Assembly (NCBI RefSeq): GCF_039909015.1
Contig: NZ_CP150919.1
Location: 3,138,501-3,202,500, forward strand
DNA length: 64,000 nt
Source of the DNA: Pseudomonas grandcourensis
GTDB taxonomy: Bacteria; Pseudomonadota; Gammaproteobacteria; Pseudomonadales; Pseudomonadaceae
Reading direction: 5' to 3'
Made by a program: the position numbers and the translations under genes. Shown here in pieces: positions 43,952-55,100 of the stretch (the stretch's first letter is position 1; each line of letters opens with the position of its first letter). The notes under the pieces are model-generated. The model did no database searches. It was given only the letters and a program-made list of their open reading frames with translations, and was not told the DNA's origin.

Positions 43952-46900
43952 TCAACTGCCCCGATTGGTCGGGTGCAGACGCTGGGCGGCATTGCGTACC
44001 TGCGCGCTGAACCCCCGGGCCGGGCGTGGCTCCTGGGCTTTTTCGCCCTGGGCCGGCCCGTGGGTCATGCCCGCGGGATCGACGACAAACAACGATGGAT
44101 CCGGCAGCAGGCCATCGGCACTCAGGCCGACGCGGCCATGTCGTCCGAGAATCCAGGCCATTTCCAGTTCACTGTCGAGCCGGCTGTCGCGCACGGCTTC
44201 GGCGACGAACTGGCCGGGTACCAACCCCAGTCCATTGCCCAGCGAATCGCTGGCGAACTCGCCACTGGAGCTGATGCGCAAGTTGCTGCCATCGGCGTTC
44301 CAGCTGGAGAGTTCATTCAATCGGGCGTTACGTTCGACCACGGGTGTCACGAAGATCGCCGGCACCGGATCGGGGATAAGCAGGCTGCTGCTCTGGCGGT
44401 CGAGGTCACGATCGAAGTGATTGCCTTCCGGTGCAGGGATGAAGGGCGTGGCAATGTTCAGAATGATCGCCAGTTCCGCCTGATCGCTGGCTCCGCTCAG
44501 ATCATTGATGGTGTAGGTAAAGACATCACGAAGCACCTGCCCAAGGCCGGCGGCGGCCAAGACTTGGGGATTGCTCTGGTCGATGGTGTAGGTGTAGGTG
44601 CCATCGGCGTTGAGTACCAGGGTGCCGTACAGACCGAGGATCGGCTGGCCGATCACGCCCGCCGTGCCTGTGCCGTTCTCGGCACCGGTGCGTATCGCCA
44701 CCACTTGCTGGTGATCGTTGCCATCGACGTCGCTGTCGTTGGGCAATACATTGCCCGTCGCTTGCGGTGCCGGGGTTTCGTCGCTGGCAACCGCGCTGTC
44801 GTTTTGCGCCACCGGGTTGTCGTCGGCCCCCTGGATGACCACGGTCAGGCGTGCATCCGAAGTGACCCCGGCGGTGTCGGTCATGCGGTAGGTGAAGGTC
44901 TCGCTGAGGGTTTCGCCCGCAGTGCGTAGCGCTTGCACCACCGGGTTGCTGTTGTCGATCAGGTAGGTGTAGCTGCCGTCGGCGTTGATGATCATTTGCC
45001 CGTAGCGCCCGGTCAGCACTTGCCCTGCGCCGGCGGACTGGCCGTTTTCGCCGGTGACGCTCAGCACCTGTTTGCTTTCGCCGTTGGCCACGCCATCGAC
45101 ATCGCGGTCGTTGGCCAGCACGTTGCCCGTGGCGTTGCTGCCCGGCGTGCCATTGGCCACGCCGCCCGCTTCGACGGCGACAGAGCCGTCGTCCCGGGCA
45201 ATGGGGGTGTCATTGCGACCATCGACGGTGATGCGCAATTCCGCCTGGCTGCTGGCACCGAAGACGTCGGACAGGGTGTAGCTGAAGACGTCCGTCAGGG
45301 TCTGGCCGCTTTGACGCAGGGCCTGGACCACCGCGAGGCTGTTGTCGACGGTGTAGGTGTAGCTGCCGTCGGCATTGATCACCAGGTCACCATACAGCCC
45401 GCGCAGCACAGTGCCCACGGTGCCGCCGGTGCCAGTGTCGGCAAGCCCGCCGGTGCGGATCGCCGACACGTTGAGGACGTCGCCTTCGACGTCGGTGTCA
45501 TTGCCCAACACATTGCCCGTCGGGTCGATGCCGCTCTGGCTGTTGTTGAGGCCACCGGCTTCGACAGCCGTCGACGCATCGTCGCCGGCTACCGGTGCCG
45601 AGTTGCGCCCGCGGATGATGATGTGAATTTCCGCCAGATCGCTTTGCCCGCCAAGGTCGGTGACCTGATAGGTGAAGCGCTCATTGAGAAATTGCAGCGG
45701 TCCCAGCGCCAGTACCGTGGGGTTGCTGGAGTCGACGACGTAAGTGTAATTGCCGTCGGCACCGATGATCAGTTGCCCGTAGAGACCGTTGATCAAGGTG
45801 CCGTTGGTGTTGTCGGTGCCTGGGTCGACCGCATCCAGAGTGCCGCCCGCCGCTTCAGTGCCGAAGCGGATACCGGTGATTTGCAGGCTGTCGCCCTGAT
45901 CGACATCGGTGTCGTTGGGCAACACGTTATGGGTCGGGTTGACGCTGTTTCCATTGCCGTCACCGGCGACGGCGAGTGCCACATCGTTGGTCGCCACGGG
46001 GGCATCCCAGGCGCCGTCGATGCGGATGTTCAGTTGGGCGACATCGGTGGCGCCGGCAGTGTCGCGCATCCGGTAGGTGAAGGTTTCCACCAGCGAATCA
46101 CCTGCCTTCAGCGCCTGGACAGCGGCCAGGTTGTTGTTGATCACATAGCTGTAGGTGCCATCGGCGTTGATGGTCAGGGTGCCGTACAGACCATCGAGGG
46201 TTTGTGTGGTGCCGACCGTGGTGAAGGTGCCCGCGGCGGTTTTGTCGCCACCCCGGACGTCGGTGACGGTCTTGCTGTCGTTGGCGTCGACGTCGCGGTC
46301 GTTGGTCAACACATTGCCGGTAGGGTTCAGCCCCGGAGTGGCATTGGCGGTGCCGCCAGCCTCGACGGCCACCGTGCTGTCGTCCGCCGCCAGCGGGTTG
46401 TCGTTGGCGCCGCGGATGATGATGGTCAGCGTGGAGGTGTTGCTGGCACCGAAGAGATCGCGCACCTGATAGGTGAAGGTTTCTGTCAGCACGTCAAGAG
46501 GCGTGCGCAGGGCCTGGACCCGCAGGTTGTTGTTGTCCACCAGATAACTGAAGGTCCCGTCGCTATTCAACGTCAGGGTGCCGAACTTGCCGACCAGCCC
46601 GCTGCCGAGCACGCCGACGGAAGTCCCCTCGTTGAATCCGGTCACGCTGAGCCTTTCGGTACTGCCGTCGACGTCGGTGTCATTGAGCAGCACGTTACCG
46701 GAAGGGTTGGTTCCCTGGGTGCCGTTGTTCAGCCCGCCGGCTTCGAAGGCGATGCTGATGTCATTGCTTGGAAGCGGCGTGTCGTCGCGGCCGTGAATGT
46801 CGATGTTCAAGGTCGCGCGATCTTCGGCGCCGCTGGCATCGATCACGGTGTAGCTGAAGGCATCCTCCAGCCTTTCGCCGAACCGCAACGCCTGAACCTG

Positions 46901-49900
46901 CGCCATGTTGTTGTCGAGCCGGTAGCTGTAGCTGCCGTCGGCATTGAGGGTCAGCCAGCCATAGGTGCCGCGCAGTTCGCTGCCCAGGGCGCCGGCTGTG
47001 CCGGTTGCGGCTTCGTTGCCGGTACGCACCGAGGACACGGCGCGGGTCTCGCCATAGTCGTGGGCGGGCAGGTCGGCGGGCACCTCGCCACCGTCGACGT
47101 CGGTGTCGTTGTCCAGCACGTTGCCGATCGGGTCCAGGCCGGGCTGATTGTTATTGGTGCCACCGGATTCAATGGCGATGGAGGTGTCATCGGTGGCGAC
47201 GGGGTTGTCGTTCTGGCCACGGATCAGCACGATGATTTCCGCCGAGTCGGTTTCCGGCGTGGGGCTGACGTTGTCGCTGACGGTGTAGGTGAAGCGCTCC
47301 AGCAGCAGGTCGCTGCCACGGCGCAACGCCTGGACATCCGCATTGTCATTGTCGAGCGCGTAGCTGTAGCTGCCGTTTGGAAAAATCGTCAGCGTTCCGT
47401 ACTGGCCAACAATCACCGTGCCGCCCGCATTGACGGCGATTGGCGTGCCTGTACCACCCTCGGCACCGGGCTTGATCAAGATCACTGTCAACGGGTCGCC
47501 ATCGGGGTCGAAGTCATTGGCCGTGGCGTCGCCGGACGGATCGCGGCCGGCGGTGCCGTTGGCAATGCCGCCTTTTTCAGTGGCAATGGCAATCACGTTT
47601 TGCGACACGGGTGGGTCGTTGACACCGTGCACGGTGATGACCAGTTGTGCAGTGTCGGTCAGCCCATTGGTATCGGTGATCCGGTAGGTGAAGAACTCGG
47701 TCAGGGTCTGTCCTGCGGCGAGCGCCTGCACAGCGGCATTGGTACTGTCGACATCGTAGAAGTACGAGCCATCGGCGCCGATGCGCAAGGTGCCGAACAG
47801 GCCGGTCACCACCGTGCCGTCAGCTGAGGTAGTGCCCGTGGCGACGCCACTCAGGACATCGACGGCCGGGTTGTAAGTCGCTTCGCTTTTATTGATCACC
47901 CCGTTGACCAGCAACTGGCTGCTGGGTTGGTCCGCCGCGTCGACGTCATGATCGATACCGTTATCGACAAGTCCGGGGCGGCTCGGGAACTGGACGACGT
48001 TGCCGCTCGGGTTGCTTTCGCTGGCATTGTTGTTGCTGGAAGCCGCCTGGGCTTCTGCCTGGTCATCACTGGCCACCGGGTTGTCATTGGCCCCTTGCAC
48101 GACGATGCGCAATTGCGCCACGTCGTCGAGCCCGCCGGTATCGGTGACCCGGTAGCTGAAGAAATCAACCAGTTGCTCACCGGCGCTCAGGCGCTGAACC
48201 CTGGTGTTGTTGTTATCGACCACGTAGCGATAAGTGCCATTGGGGTTGATGGTCAGGGTCCCGTAGAGGCCGACGACGCTGGTGGCAGCGGTAACAGGCG
48301 TGAAAGCAGCTGCAATCACCTCCGGGACCGGACGGATGCCGGTCACGGTCCTGGTTTCGCCATTGACGGTGCTGTCCACATCGGTGTCATTGGTCAACAC
48401 GTTGCCGACCGCGTCGCTGCCCGGGGTGGTGTCGAACACGCCTCCGGCTTCGGCGGCACCGCCATTGTCATTCACGCCCACTGGCGTGTCGTTGGCCCCC
48501 TCGATGGTCACGGTCAGGGTGGCTGTGGCGGTGGCACCGGCCAGGTCACTGACAACGTAATCGAAACGATCGGTCAGGGTCTGGCCCGACAGGCGCAGGG
48601 CCTGTACGGCGGCATTGTTGTTATCGACAATGTATTCGTAGGAGCCATTGCTGCCGACCAGCAACTGCCCGAACTGGCCGTTGATCACCACCACACCGAC
48701 GACCGGCGTCTGAATGCCGGCGCCCGGGCCGACTGACAGAACGTGCAACCGGTCGGCATTGGTGGCGATATCGAGATCGGTATCGTTGACCAGCAGATTG
48801 CCCCGCGGGTCGACCCCGATAGCCGTGTTGTTGGTACCGCCCGCTTCAACGGCAGTAGCACTGTCATCGACCGCAATCGGTGGGTCGTTGACCGGGGCGA
48901 GGATGATTTGCAGGGTGTCGGTGTCGCTCAGGGCATCGGCAGTAGTGCCGGGCAGGCCAGAGCCATTGGCATCGCCATAGTTGCCCTGGTCGTTAGTGAC
49001 CACGGTCAGGGTGTCGGTGCCGTTGAAGTTCAGGTTACCCAGATAGCGCAGGCTGGCCAGCGCCGTGTTGAGGTTGGCGAGGGTGCCGGTCAGGGACAGG
49101 GTGGTCGTATTGGCACCGGTGACCGTCACGCCGGGAACGGTTGCACCGAGGAACAGGGTGCCGTTGAGCACACTCAAGGTTACGCTCAGGTTGCGGCCGG
49201 CGACATTCGGGTCGCGGTTGGCGTCGAAGTCGGCGACGCTGATGCCGCCGATGCTCAGAGGCACATCCTCCTGGCCGTTCTGAGTGCCGGGCAGGGTGTT
49301 GACCGGTGCGTCGTTCTGTTCGACGTAACCGGCGTTGGCCGCCTGTGTCGCGGCATCGCCCAGGGTGATGGTGATCTGCCCGAGCGTGCCGGCATCGGTG
49401 TCGACCCGCACGCGCAAATCCCCCAGCGGCTGCGGGTAGCTCACCAGCCCGGCCGGAACATCAATGCGGAACACGCCCAGGGGCAGCACGCCAAAGTGGT
49501 ACTGGCCGTTGGCGTCGGTGACGGTGGTGAATGTCAGGTTGTCGGCGGTAGTACCGAGCTGACCGTCGGCGCCGGCCCAGGTCAGGGTGACGGTCTGCCC
49601 GGCCAGGCCGGCGCCGTCGGGCGTGGCGCTGGCGGTCGGCGACGCGGTGTCGTTCCACAGGGTGCCGGTTATGACGCCGAGCCCGGCGTTGTCGCGCAGG
49701 ATGTACTGGTTCGGGCCGACGGTGCTGCCGGTGCGTTCACCGTTCGCCGTGCCGTCGATGCCGACAAAGTTGCCACCCCAACTGGAGAAATCTTCCGGCA
49801 GGCTGCTCCAGGTCAGGGTAGCGTTGCTGCTGGCGACTATCGAGGCATTGGGCAGGGTGACCTGATAGCGCACCTGAATCTGTGCGCCCACGTCCAGTTG

Positions 49901-52129
49901 ATCGAAGTTGACACTCAATCCGCCGGAGGTACTGAAGCTCACGCCGGCAGGCAGGTTGCCGGGGCCGAAGCTGGTGCCGTTGAGGGTGACGCTGAGCAAG
50001 GTGTAGTTGCTGCCACCGGCAAAGCTGTCGCTGACGCGCGTATCGAACGCCGGCAGGCCGCCGTTCTGGGTGAAACTCAGCTGCACCGTAGCGCTGCCGG
50101 TGGTGCCGCTGGGGTTGGGGTCGAACGCGACGATCTGTTTGTCCAGGCCACTGAAGCTCGGTTCGACGATGCGTTCGAAAACGGTGTCGCTGTTGGCCCG
50201 GCCCGCGCCGTTGACGATTTCATGGGCCGAGACCGCCAGTTGAGCGCCGCTGATGTTACTGGCGGTGTTGCTGACCCGCACGTTGAACTCGATGGCGATG
50301 CCTTCAAGATCGTCATCGTCGGCGCTGTTGACCACGTTGCCGAGGTTGAAAGTCACGACCTGACTGCCGTCGGGATTGGTCACGACGGTCAGGCGGTTCG
50401 GGTCGAAGACGCCGTTGGGCGCCAGCCCTGACAGGTCGGGAGTGATCGGCAAGGCTTCGGGACTGTTCTCGTTGCCGTTGACATTGAGCGTGCCACCGAC
50501 GATCAGGTTGGCGTCGCTGGTCAGCGAGCCGTTGGAAATGAAGGCAATGCGCAACGCATTCACCAGGGCGTCCGGGGAAATGAACTGCAGGCCGTTGGCG
50601 AGGGTGATCTGGATCTGATAATTGGGGTTGTTGCCCTCGGGTACCAGCACCACCACCCGGTAGCGAATCACTTCGCCGATGGTCACCTGTTCCACTGCGG
50701 TCGTGGTCGGGGCCGGTGCCGCCGTGTCGGGCAAACCGCCGACCCGGGAGATTTCAATGGACTGCGCCACGGGCACCAGCAAGGTCGAAGCATTGCGGTA
50801 GTCGTTGAGTGTGCCGCCGTTGATCAGGCCATTGACTCCTGTGCGCTCGCCGCCCTGGGTGCCATCCAGACTGGTCCATTGCACCGTTGCCACGTTGGCG
50901 AAGTTGGACGTGGCCGCTGCCGTGGCATTGACCACGCCGGTCACCTGCAAGACGATGCTGCCACCCTTGGCAATGTCGATGTTGGCACCGTTGGCGGTAC
51001 GCAACTGGCCGCCAACGATCTCGAAACCCACGCCGCCGTTGTTGGTGGCGCCGTTCTGGTACAGCACGCCCACCAACGTGATGTTGCTGAACTGGGTCGG
51101 CAGGTTATCGAGAAAACTGATGTCGAATGCCGTGAAGTCGCTGGCAGCGTTACCGTTGCTGATGGTGATCGTGAAGCTGACGGTGTCGCCCTGGTCATAG
51201 CCGCCATTACCGGTGGTTGTCGTCAGTGCCTGGCTGATCTGCAGGGTGGGTTCACGCACGATCACCGTAGGTCGGCCGCCGGTGAGTGCCACTGTGCGAT
51301 CCACCGCGACGTTGCCGTTGGCGGTGTTGGTGTCGGGGTCGCTGTAGATCAATTGCGCGTTGTTTTGCCGGGACACGTTGGCCTGGTTGCCGATGACGTT
51401 GTTGGCCACCAGTTGCAGGCGTATCACGAAGGTGTTGTTGCCGGTCTGGTTGTCGGCCGACGCACTGGACACGCTGAAGGTCCAGCGTGCATCCACGCCA
51501 TCGTTACCCAATGTGCCGCCCTGTCCGCCGAAGCCACTGACCAGCACGCTGCCGGCGAAGTCTGCACCCAGGGCGCCACTGCCGGTGCGGGTGGTGATGA
51601 TCTGGTAACCCAGGCCGCCGTTGAACGAGGTATCCAGGCGCATGCCCGGTGGGATCAGGTCGTCGATGCGCAGGTTTTGCGTGCTGCCTTCGGGCAGGGT
51701 GATGACGATGTCGTAGCGCATGCTTTCGCCGATCACCAGGTCGCTGCCGGTGGTGTGGCCGGCACTGGAGTCGCCATTGTCCAGTGTGCCATCGGCGAAC
51801 ACTTTGCGAATGACCGGCGCGGCGACTTGCTGGTTGGCAAGGTCGGTCAGGTCGGCCGGCGTGAAGTCCGTACCGCCGTTGACGCTGGCATAGTTGCTCA
51901 GGGTCGCGGTGGATTGCAGGGTGCGGCTGGCCTCAATGGTATTGCTGACCGCCACGTCGTAGCTGATCACCACCAGATTGGCGCCGCTGGTGTCGGCGGC
52001 GGTGCCGCTGCGTCCGGCGAGGAGTGTGGCCTGGCCACCCGCGTCAAGGAAGGTGATCTGGTTGCCGCTCACGCTGTAGTCGGTGCCCAGCACCAGCAGC
52101 GTGCCGTCACCCCGGTAGATCTGCAGGTT
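43952..52129 (-). CDS. Giant repeat protein, C-terminal part (VCBS/cadherin-like repeats)
   Basis: About 2,726 codons downstream of the frameshift, with no start of its own that has a ribosome binding site. It first shows DUF11-like beta domains, then a prealbumin-like SdrD-B segment (DANGQYHFGVLPLG), a cadherin-like domain (DAPVNTLPGTQNGQEDVPLS), and an array of about 11 VCBS repeats. The C-terminal 150 residues are non-repetitive and polar, without RTX nonapeptides or a type I secretion tail that I can recognise. These features suit a very long surface or released adhesin. Confidence 0.85.
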   Translation of the reverse strand, partial: NLQIYRGDGTLLVLGTDYSVSGNQITFLDAGGQATLLAGRSGTAADTSGANLVVISYDVAVSNTIEASRTLQSTATLSNYASVNGGTDFTPADLTDLANQQVAAPVIRKVFADGTLDNGDSSAGHTTGSDLVIGESMRYDIVITLPEGSTQNLRIDDLIPPGMRLDTSFNGGLGYQIITTRTGSGALGADFAGSVLVSGFGGQGGTLGNDGVDARWTFSVSSASADNQTGNNTFVIRLQLVANNVIGNQANVSRQNNAQLIYSDPDTNTANGNVAVDRTVALTGGRPTVIVREPTLQISQALTTTTGNGGYDQGDTVSFTITISNGNAASDFTAFDISFLDNLPTQFSNITLVGVLYQNGATNNGGVGFEIVGGQLRTANGANIDIAKGGSIVLQVTGVVNATAAATSNFANVATVQWTSLDGTQGGERTGVNGLINGGTLNDYRNASTLLVPVAQSIEISRVGGLPDTAAPAPTTTAVEQVTIGEVIRYRVVVLVPEGNNPNYQIQITLANGLQFISPDALVNALRIAFISNGSLTSDANLIVGGTLNVNGNENSPEALPITPDLSGLAPNGVFDPNRLTVVTNPDGSQVVTFNLGNVVNSADDDDLEGIAIEFNVRVSNTASNISGAQLAVSAHEIVNGAGRANSDTVFERIVEPSFSGLDKQIVAFDPNPSGTTGSATVQLSFTQNGGLPAFDTRVSDSFAGGSNYTLLSVTLNGTSFGPGNLPAGVSFSTSGGLSVNFDQLDVGAQIQVRYQVTLPNASIVASSNATLTWSSLPEDFSSWGGNFVGIDGTANGERTGSTVGPNQYILRDNAGLGVITGTLWNDTASPTASATPDGAGLAGQTVTLTWAGADGQLGTTADNLTFTTVTDANGQYHFGVLPLGVFRIDVPAGLVSYPQPLGDLRVRVDTDAGTLGQITITLGDAATQAANAGYVEQNDAPVNTLPGTQNGQEDVPLSIGGISVADFDANRDPNVAGRNLSVTLSVLNGTLFLGATVPGVTVTGANTTTLSLTGTLANLNTALASLRYLGNLNFNGTDTLTVVTNDQGNYGDANGSGLPGTTADALSDTDTLQIILAPVNDPPIAVDDSATAVEAGGTNNTAIGVDPRGNLLVNDTDLDIATNADRLHVLSVGPGAGIQTPVVGVVVINGQFGQLLVGSNGSYEYIVDNNNAAVQALRLSGQTLTDRFDYVVSDLAGATATATLTVTIEGANDTPVGVNDNGGAAEAGGVFDTTPGSDAVGNVLTNDTDVDSTVNGETRTVTGIRPVPEVIAAAFTPVTAATSVVGLYGTLTINPNGTYRYVVDNNNTRVQRLSAGEQLVDFFSYRVTDTGGLDDVAQLRIVVQGANDNPVASDDQAEAQAASSNNNASESNPSGNVVQFPSRPGLVDNGIDHDVDAADQPSSQLLVNGVINKSEATYNPAVDVLSGVATGTTSADGTVVTGLFGTLRIGADGSYFYDVDSTNAAVQALAAGQTLTEFFTYRITDTNGLTDTAQLVITVHGVNDPPVSQNVIAIATEKGGIANGTAGRDPSGDATANDFDPDGDPLTVILIKPGAEGGTGTPIAVNAGGTVIVGQYGTLTIFPNGSYSYALDNDNADVQALRRGSDLLLERFTYTVSDNVSPTPETDSAEIIVLIRGQNDNPVATDDTSIAIESGGTNNNQPGLDPIGNVLDNDTDVDGGEVPADLPAHDYGETRAVSSVRTGNEAATGTAGALGSELRGTYGWLTLNADGSYSYRLDNNMAQVQALRFGERLEDAFSYTVIDASGAEDRATLNIDIHGRDDTPLPSNDISIAFEAGGLNNGTQGTNPSGNVLLNDTDVDGSTERLSVTGFNEGTSVGVLGSGLVGKFGTLTLNSDGTFSYLVDNNNLRVQALRTPLDVLTETFTYQVRDLFGASNTSTLTIIIRGANDNPLAADDSTVAVEAGGTANATPGLNPTGNVLTNDRDVDANDSKTVTDVRGGDKTAAGTFTTVGTTQTLDGLYGTLTINADGTYSYVINNNLAAVQALKAGDSLVETFTYRMRDTAGATDVAQLNIRIDGAWDAPVATNDVALAVAGDGNGNSVNPTHNVLPNDTDVDQGDSLQITGIRFGTEAAGGTLDAVDPGTDNTNGTLINGLYGQLIIGADGNYTYVVDSSNPTVLALGPLQFLNERFTYQVTDLGGQSDLAEIHIIIRGRNSAPVAGDDASTAVEAGGLNNSQSGIDPTGNVLGNDTDVEGDVLNVSAIRTGGLADTGTGGTVGTVLRGLYGDLVINADGSYTYTVDNSLAVVQALRQSGQTLTDVFSYTLSDVFGASSQAELRITVDGRNDTPIARDDGSVAVEAGGVANGTPGSNATGNVLANDRDVDGVANGESKQVLSVTGENGQSAGAGQVLTGRYGQMIINADGSYTYLIDNSNPVVQALRTAGETLSETFTYRMTDTAGVTSDARLTVVIQGADDNPVAQNDSAVASDETPAPQATGNVLPNDSDVDGNDHQQVVAIRTGAENGTGTAGVIGQPILGLYGTLVLNADGTYTYTIDQSNPQVLAAAGLGQVLRDVFTYTINDLSGASDQAELAIILNIATPFIPAPEGNHFDRDLDRQSSSLLIPDPVPAIFVTPVVERNARLNELSSWNADGSNLRISSSGEFASDSLGNGLGLVPGQFVAEAVRDSRLDSELEMAWILGRHGRVGLSADGLLPDPSLFVVDPAGMTHGPAQGEKAQEPRPARGFSAQVRNAAQRLHPTNRGS
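44450..48897 (-). repeat. Array of about 11 VCBS-type repeats
   Basis: Each unit of about 110-150 codons starts near NPVA.DD..A.E.GG, then GN-L-NDTDVD, a glycine-rich turn, LTINADGTYSYVVDNNNAAV-type strand and ETFTYRMTDTAGATD-type strand. I counted 11 by the YSYVVDN element. The copies differ at many positions, so this is an old array rather than a recent expansion. Confidence 0.85.
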
Positions 52130-55100
52130 CGCTGCCGCCGACGAAGCTCAGGCCAGTCGGCAGGGTGATGCTGGTGCTGACATCGAAGGCGCCGCCACCC
52201 CCGCTGTTTTCAATGGCGGTGACCAGGCGCAGGCGGTCGCCGCCGTCGATATTGATGATGTTGCCGTCTACGGCCGCCAGGCTGGTGACGCTGCCATTGA
52301 AGGGCACGCCAGTGCTGCCCGGAGGGTTCCAGCTGCCGGTGGTGTTGCTGACGGTGCCGTTGGTGCCGGAAACCACACCGTGTTTGATATTCAGCACTGG
52401 CTCGGCCACGGACACGATCACCGCGACGTCGGAGGAAATCAGGGTACGGTCGGTGAGGGTGGTTTGCTGGCTCGATTGCGCCAGTACGTCCAGCGAGCGC
52501 TGGTCGGCAAAGGGCTGGTCGCCCACGCGCACGCTAAAGCGGATGACGATGCGGCTGCCAGTGGTGTCGGGCGTGGTGAAGCTGCCGAAGTCGAAGACCA
52601 CCGAGTTGCCGTTGGCACTGGTGACGCTGACCACGCCGCCGGCATTGGTGTTGCCGGGACCGATTTGCCATTGGCCGACATCGCTGCCCGTGGCCCAGGT
52701 CACGCCGGTCACGTTGAACAGTGGCAATGGCAGATAGGCCGTGAGCTTGAACTGTTCGTAGTCACCGGTGACCAGGTCGTAGCTGAGCTGGAACGTCACT
52801 TCATCGCCAGGGCGCAGTTCACCGCTGGCCGGCGGGGTGCCGTTATTGACCTCGACCAGGCTGATATCGACGACGCTGGTCGGGATCACGCTGGTGGTCG
52901 CCGAACCATCGGTTTCGCTCTGGCCGGTGAGGTTGAGGGGGTCTTGCAACAGGGTGCCATCGACCACCGCACTGTTCCCCAGTTCGTCGCCCTCGTTGAT
53001 TTCCGGCTGCGGGTTGCCTGAAGGTGGTTTGTAGGTCTGGCCGACGATGGCCGAATAGCTGAGCACCGCCAGCATCGCGCCTTGAAGTTGCTGGTCAAAC
53101 GCCAGGTCGCCATTGAGCCAGCCACGCAGGGCAAACGAATTACGCAACGACTGGGCAATGTCGAACGCCATCGATGTGCTGCCGTCGGCGTTGTTGACGA
53201 CGGTGGTGACCAGGGTAATGGTCTGCGTGACGCCGTTGATGGTAACGGTCAGGGTCGGGGTGCCGGTCAGCGTCTGGCCGTCACTGAGTTGGTCGCGAAT
53301 GATCAGTTGCCCTGCGTTGAAGGCGTCCTTGCCGAAGGCGAAGTAGTCGGAAATGGCCAGGTTCAGGTTGTACTGCAAGGTGTCGCCGGGGGTGATGCCG
53401 GTGTGGCCGATATCGTTCTGCACGGTGACGGTCTTGAGCAGCGTGATCGATTTGGCGATGAACTGCGTGGTGACGCCGGAGCCGCTGAAATCGATGGTGG
53501 TGTTCGGCGCGGTGACGTCCCGTGGGTCAAGCGGTACCCATTGACCGGACGCACTGGGGGCGTCGAGGGTGATGGCCACATCGTCGCCGGTGACCGGGTT
53601 GATGACCGGCAGGCCGTTGGCGTCGACTTCCGGTACATAGAACGCGACCACGGTATCGGTCTTGCCCGCAAGGCTGGCATAGGTCACGGAAAACGAGCTG
53701 AGATACACGTTGTCGGCGGCGATCAGCACGGCGATTTGGGCCGGGTTGGTGACCACCGTGCCATCGTGCAGGGTAATGGAGGTCAGGCGGCCACCGGCCC
53801 CGGGGGTAATGGCGGTGACTTGAACATTGTCCGGCAACGGCTGGGTCACCACGACATTGGACAACGTCTGGCCCGGGGCGGGGGTTACTGAGAGGGTCAA
53901 GGTACGGCCATAGTTCGGGCCGGTCGCGGTTTCACCCTCCGGGGTGCTCAGGGTTTCATCGAAGGTGATGACCGTCGGATGCACCACAAACGCGGCGGTA
54001 CCGGCCTGAATCAGGCTGGGATCGTTGGTCGGGTTGTCCAGGGCGTCGTTACCGAACTCAAAGCCGCCGCTGGTGCGGATGGTCAGGTCCGGGGTGCCAT
54101 TGGAAAAACTGGTGTCGGCCAGGTTGCTGAGACTGGCGTTGATCTGTACCGGGATGACGGGTTGTGCGTTGGTGACGCTGGCAAAGGGCAGTTCGATGAC
54201 CACCAGTGTGTCGCCGGCGCGCATGCCGTAGGTCGACGCGTTGATGACCAGGAAGTTGCCGTTGGCGTCTTTCGCCAACGGGTGAGTGGCGTTGCCCGAC
54301 GCGTCGAACGTTACCAGGTGGCTGACCAGGTTTTGGCCAAGGTAACTGGCGGAGATGAAGTTAACGCCGTCATTACCGTCCCGGCCGGTGGTCGGTAGCG
54401 CCAGGTTGATGAAGGGGGCAAAACCGGTCTGGGTGGAGGTGTTGCTGAAGTTCACGGTAAACGAGAAGTTGTCACCCAACAATACATTGCTGCCGGCGAC
54501 GGGCAGGCTCGCGGTGGGTGCGGCATCGGCCAACAAGCCGTCGAAACTGGCCATGGCGGCGCTGCTGATCGCAATGCTCTTGTCGATATCGCCGACTCTG
54601 GTTTCCAGTGTCCAGTCACCGCCGGCCCGGGTGCTGCCAGTGTCATTGCTGGAGGCGGCCACATCGGCGCCGGTCCAGCGGGCCAGTTCGGTGACCAGGG
54701 TTTTGCCGGCCATGCCCGCGCCGATGTCGCAACCATAGAGCTGGATATCCGCGCCCTGGGTCAGGTTGTTGCGCCATTGTCCGAGGGTCTGGCCGAGTTG
54801 GTCGACGTTATCCGAGGTGATGGTGCGATTGCCCAGGGTGAATTGCCCGGCGGCGCCGTGGGACATGACCTGGATCGAATCGACTTTACCCAGTTGCGCC
54901 AGCGCCGCGGAAATCGCCGCCAGGCCATCCTCACCGACGTTGACCACTATGGCGGTGACATTGCCCGGCAATTGGGCCAGCAGTTGATCGCGGTTTTCGA
55001 TACGGCTGTCGAGCACCAGCAGGCTGCGTGCAGCCGATGGTGCCTGCTCGGTGGCGGCACGGCCTTCGGTCGGGGTCGCATGAGGAACGGGGGCGTCAAC

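Noticed and set aside
44933..47827. A 964-codon forward open frame opposite the adhesin repeats, and further long forward frames at 48743-50431, 50879-52168 and 53082-53891
   Set aside because: They are antisense to a repetitive, G/C-biased gene. Their translations show repeating low-complexity VGVDGQ patterns that mirror the VCBS array, and none has a domain or a ribosome binding site.
44450..48897. Regular repeats that at first suggest a CRISPR-like array
   Set aside because: The period is about 330-450 bases, units diverge strongly, and they encode protein domains in a single frame.
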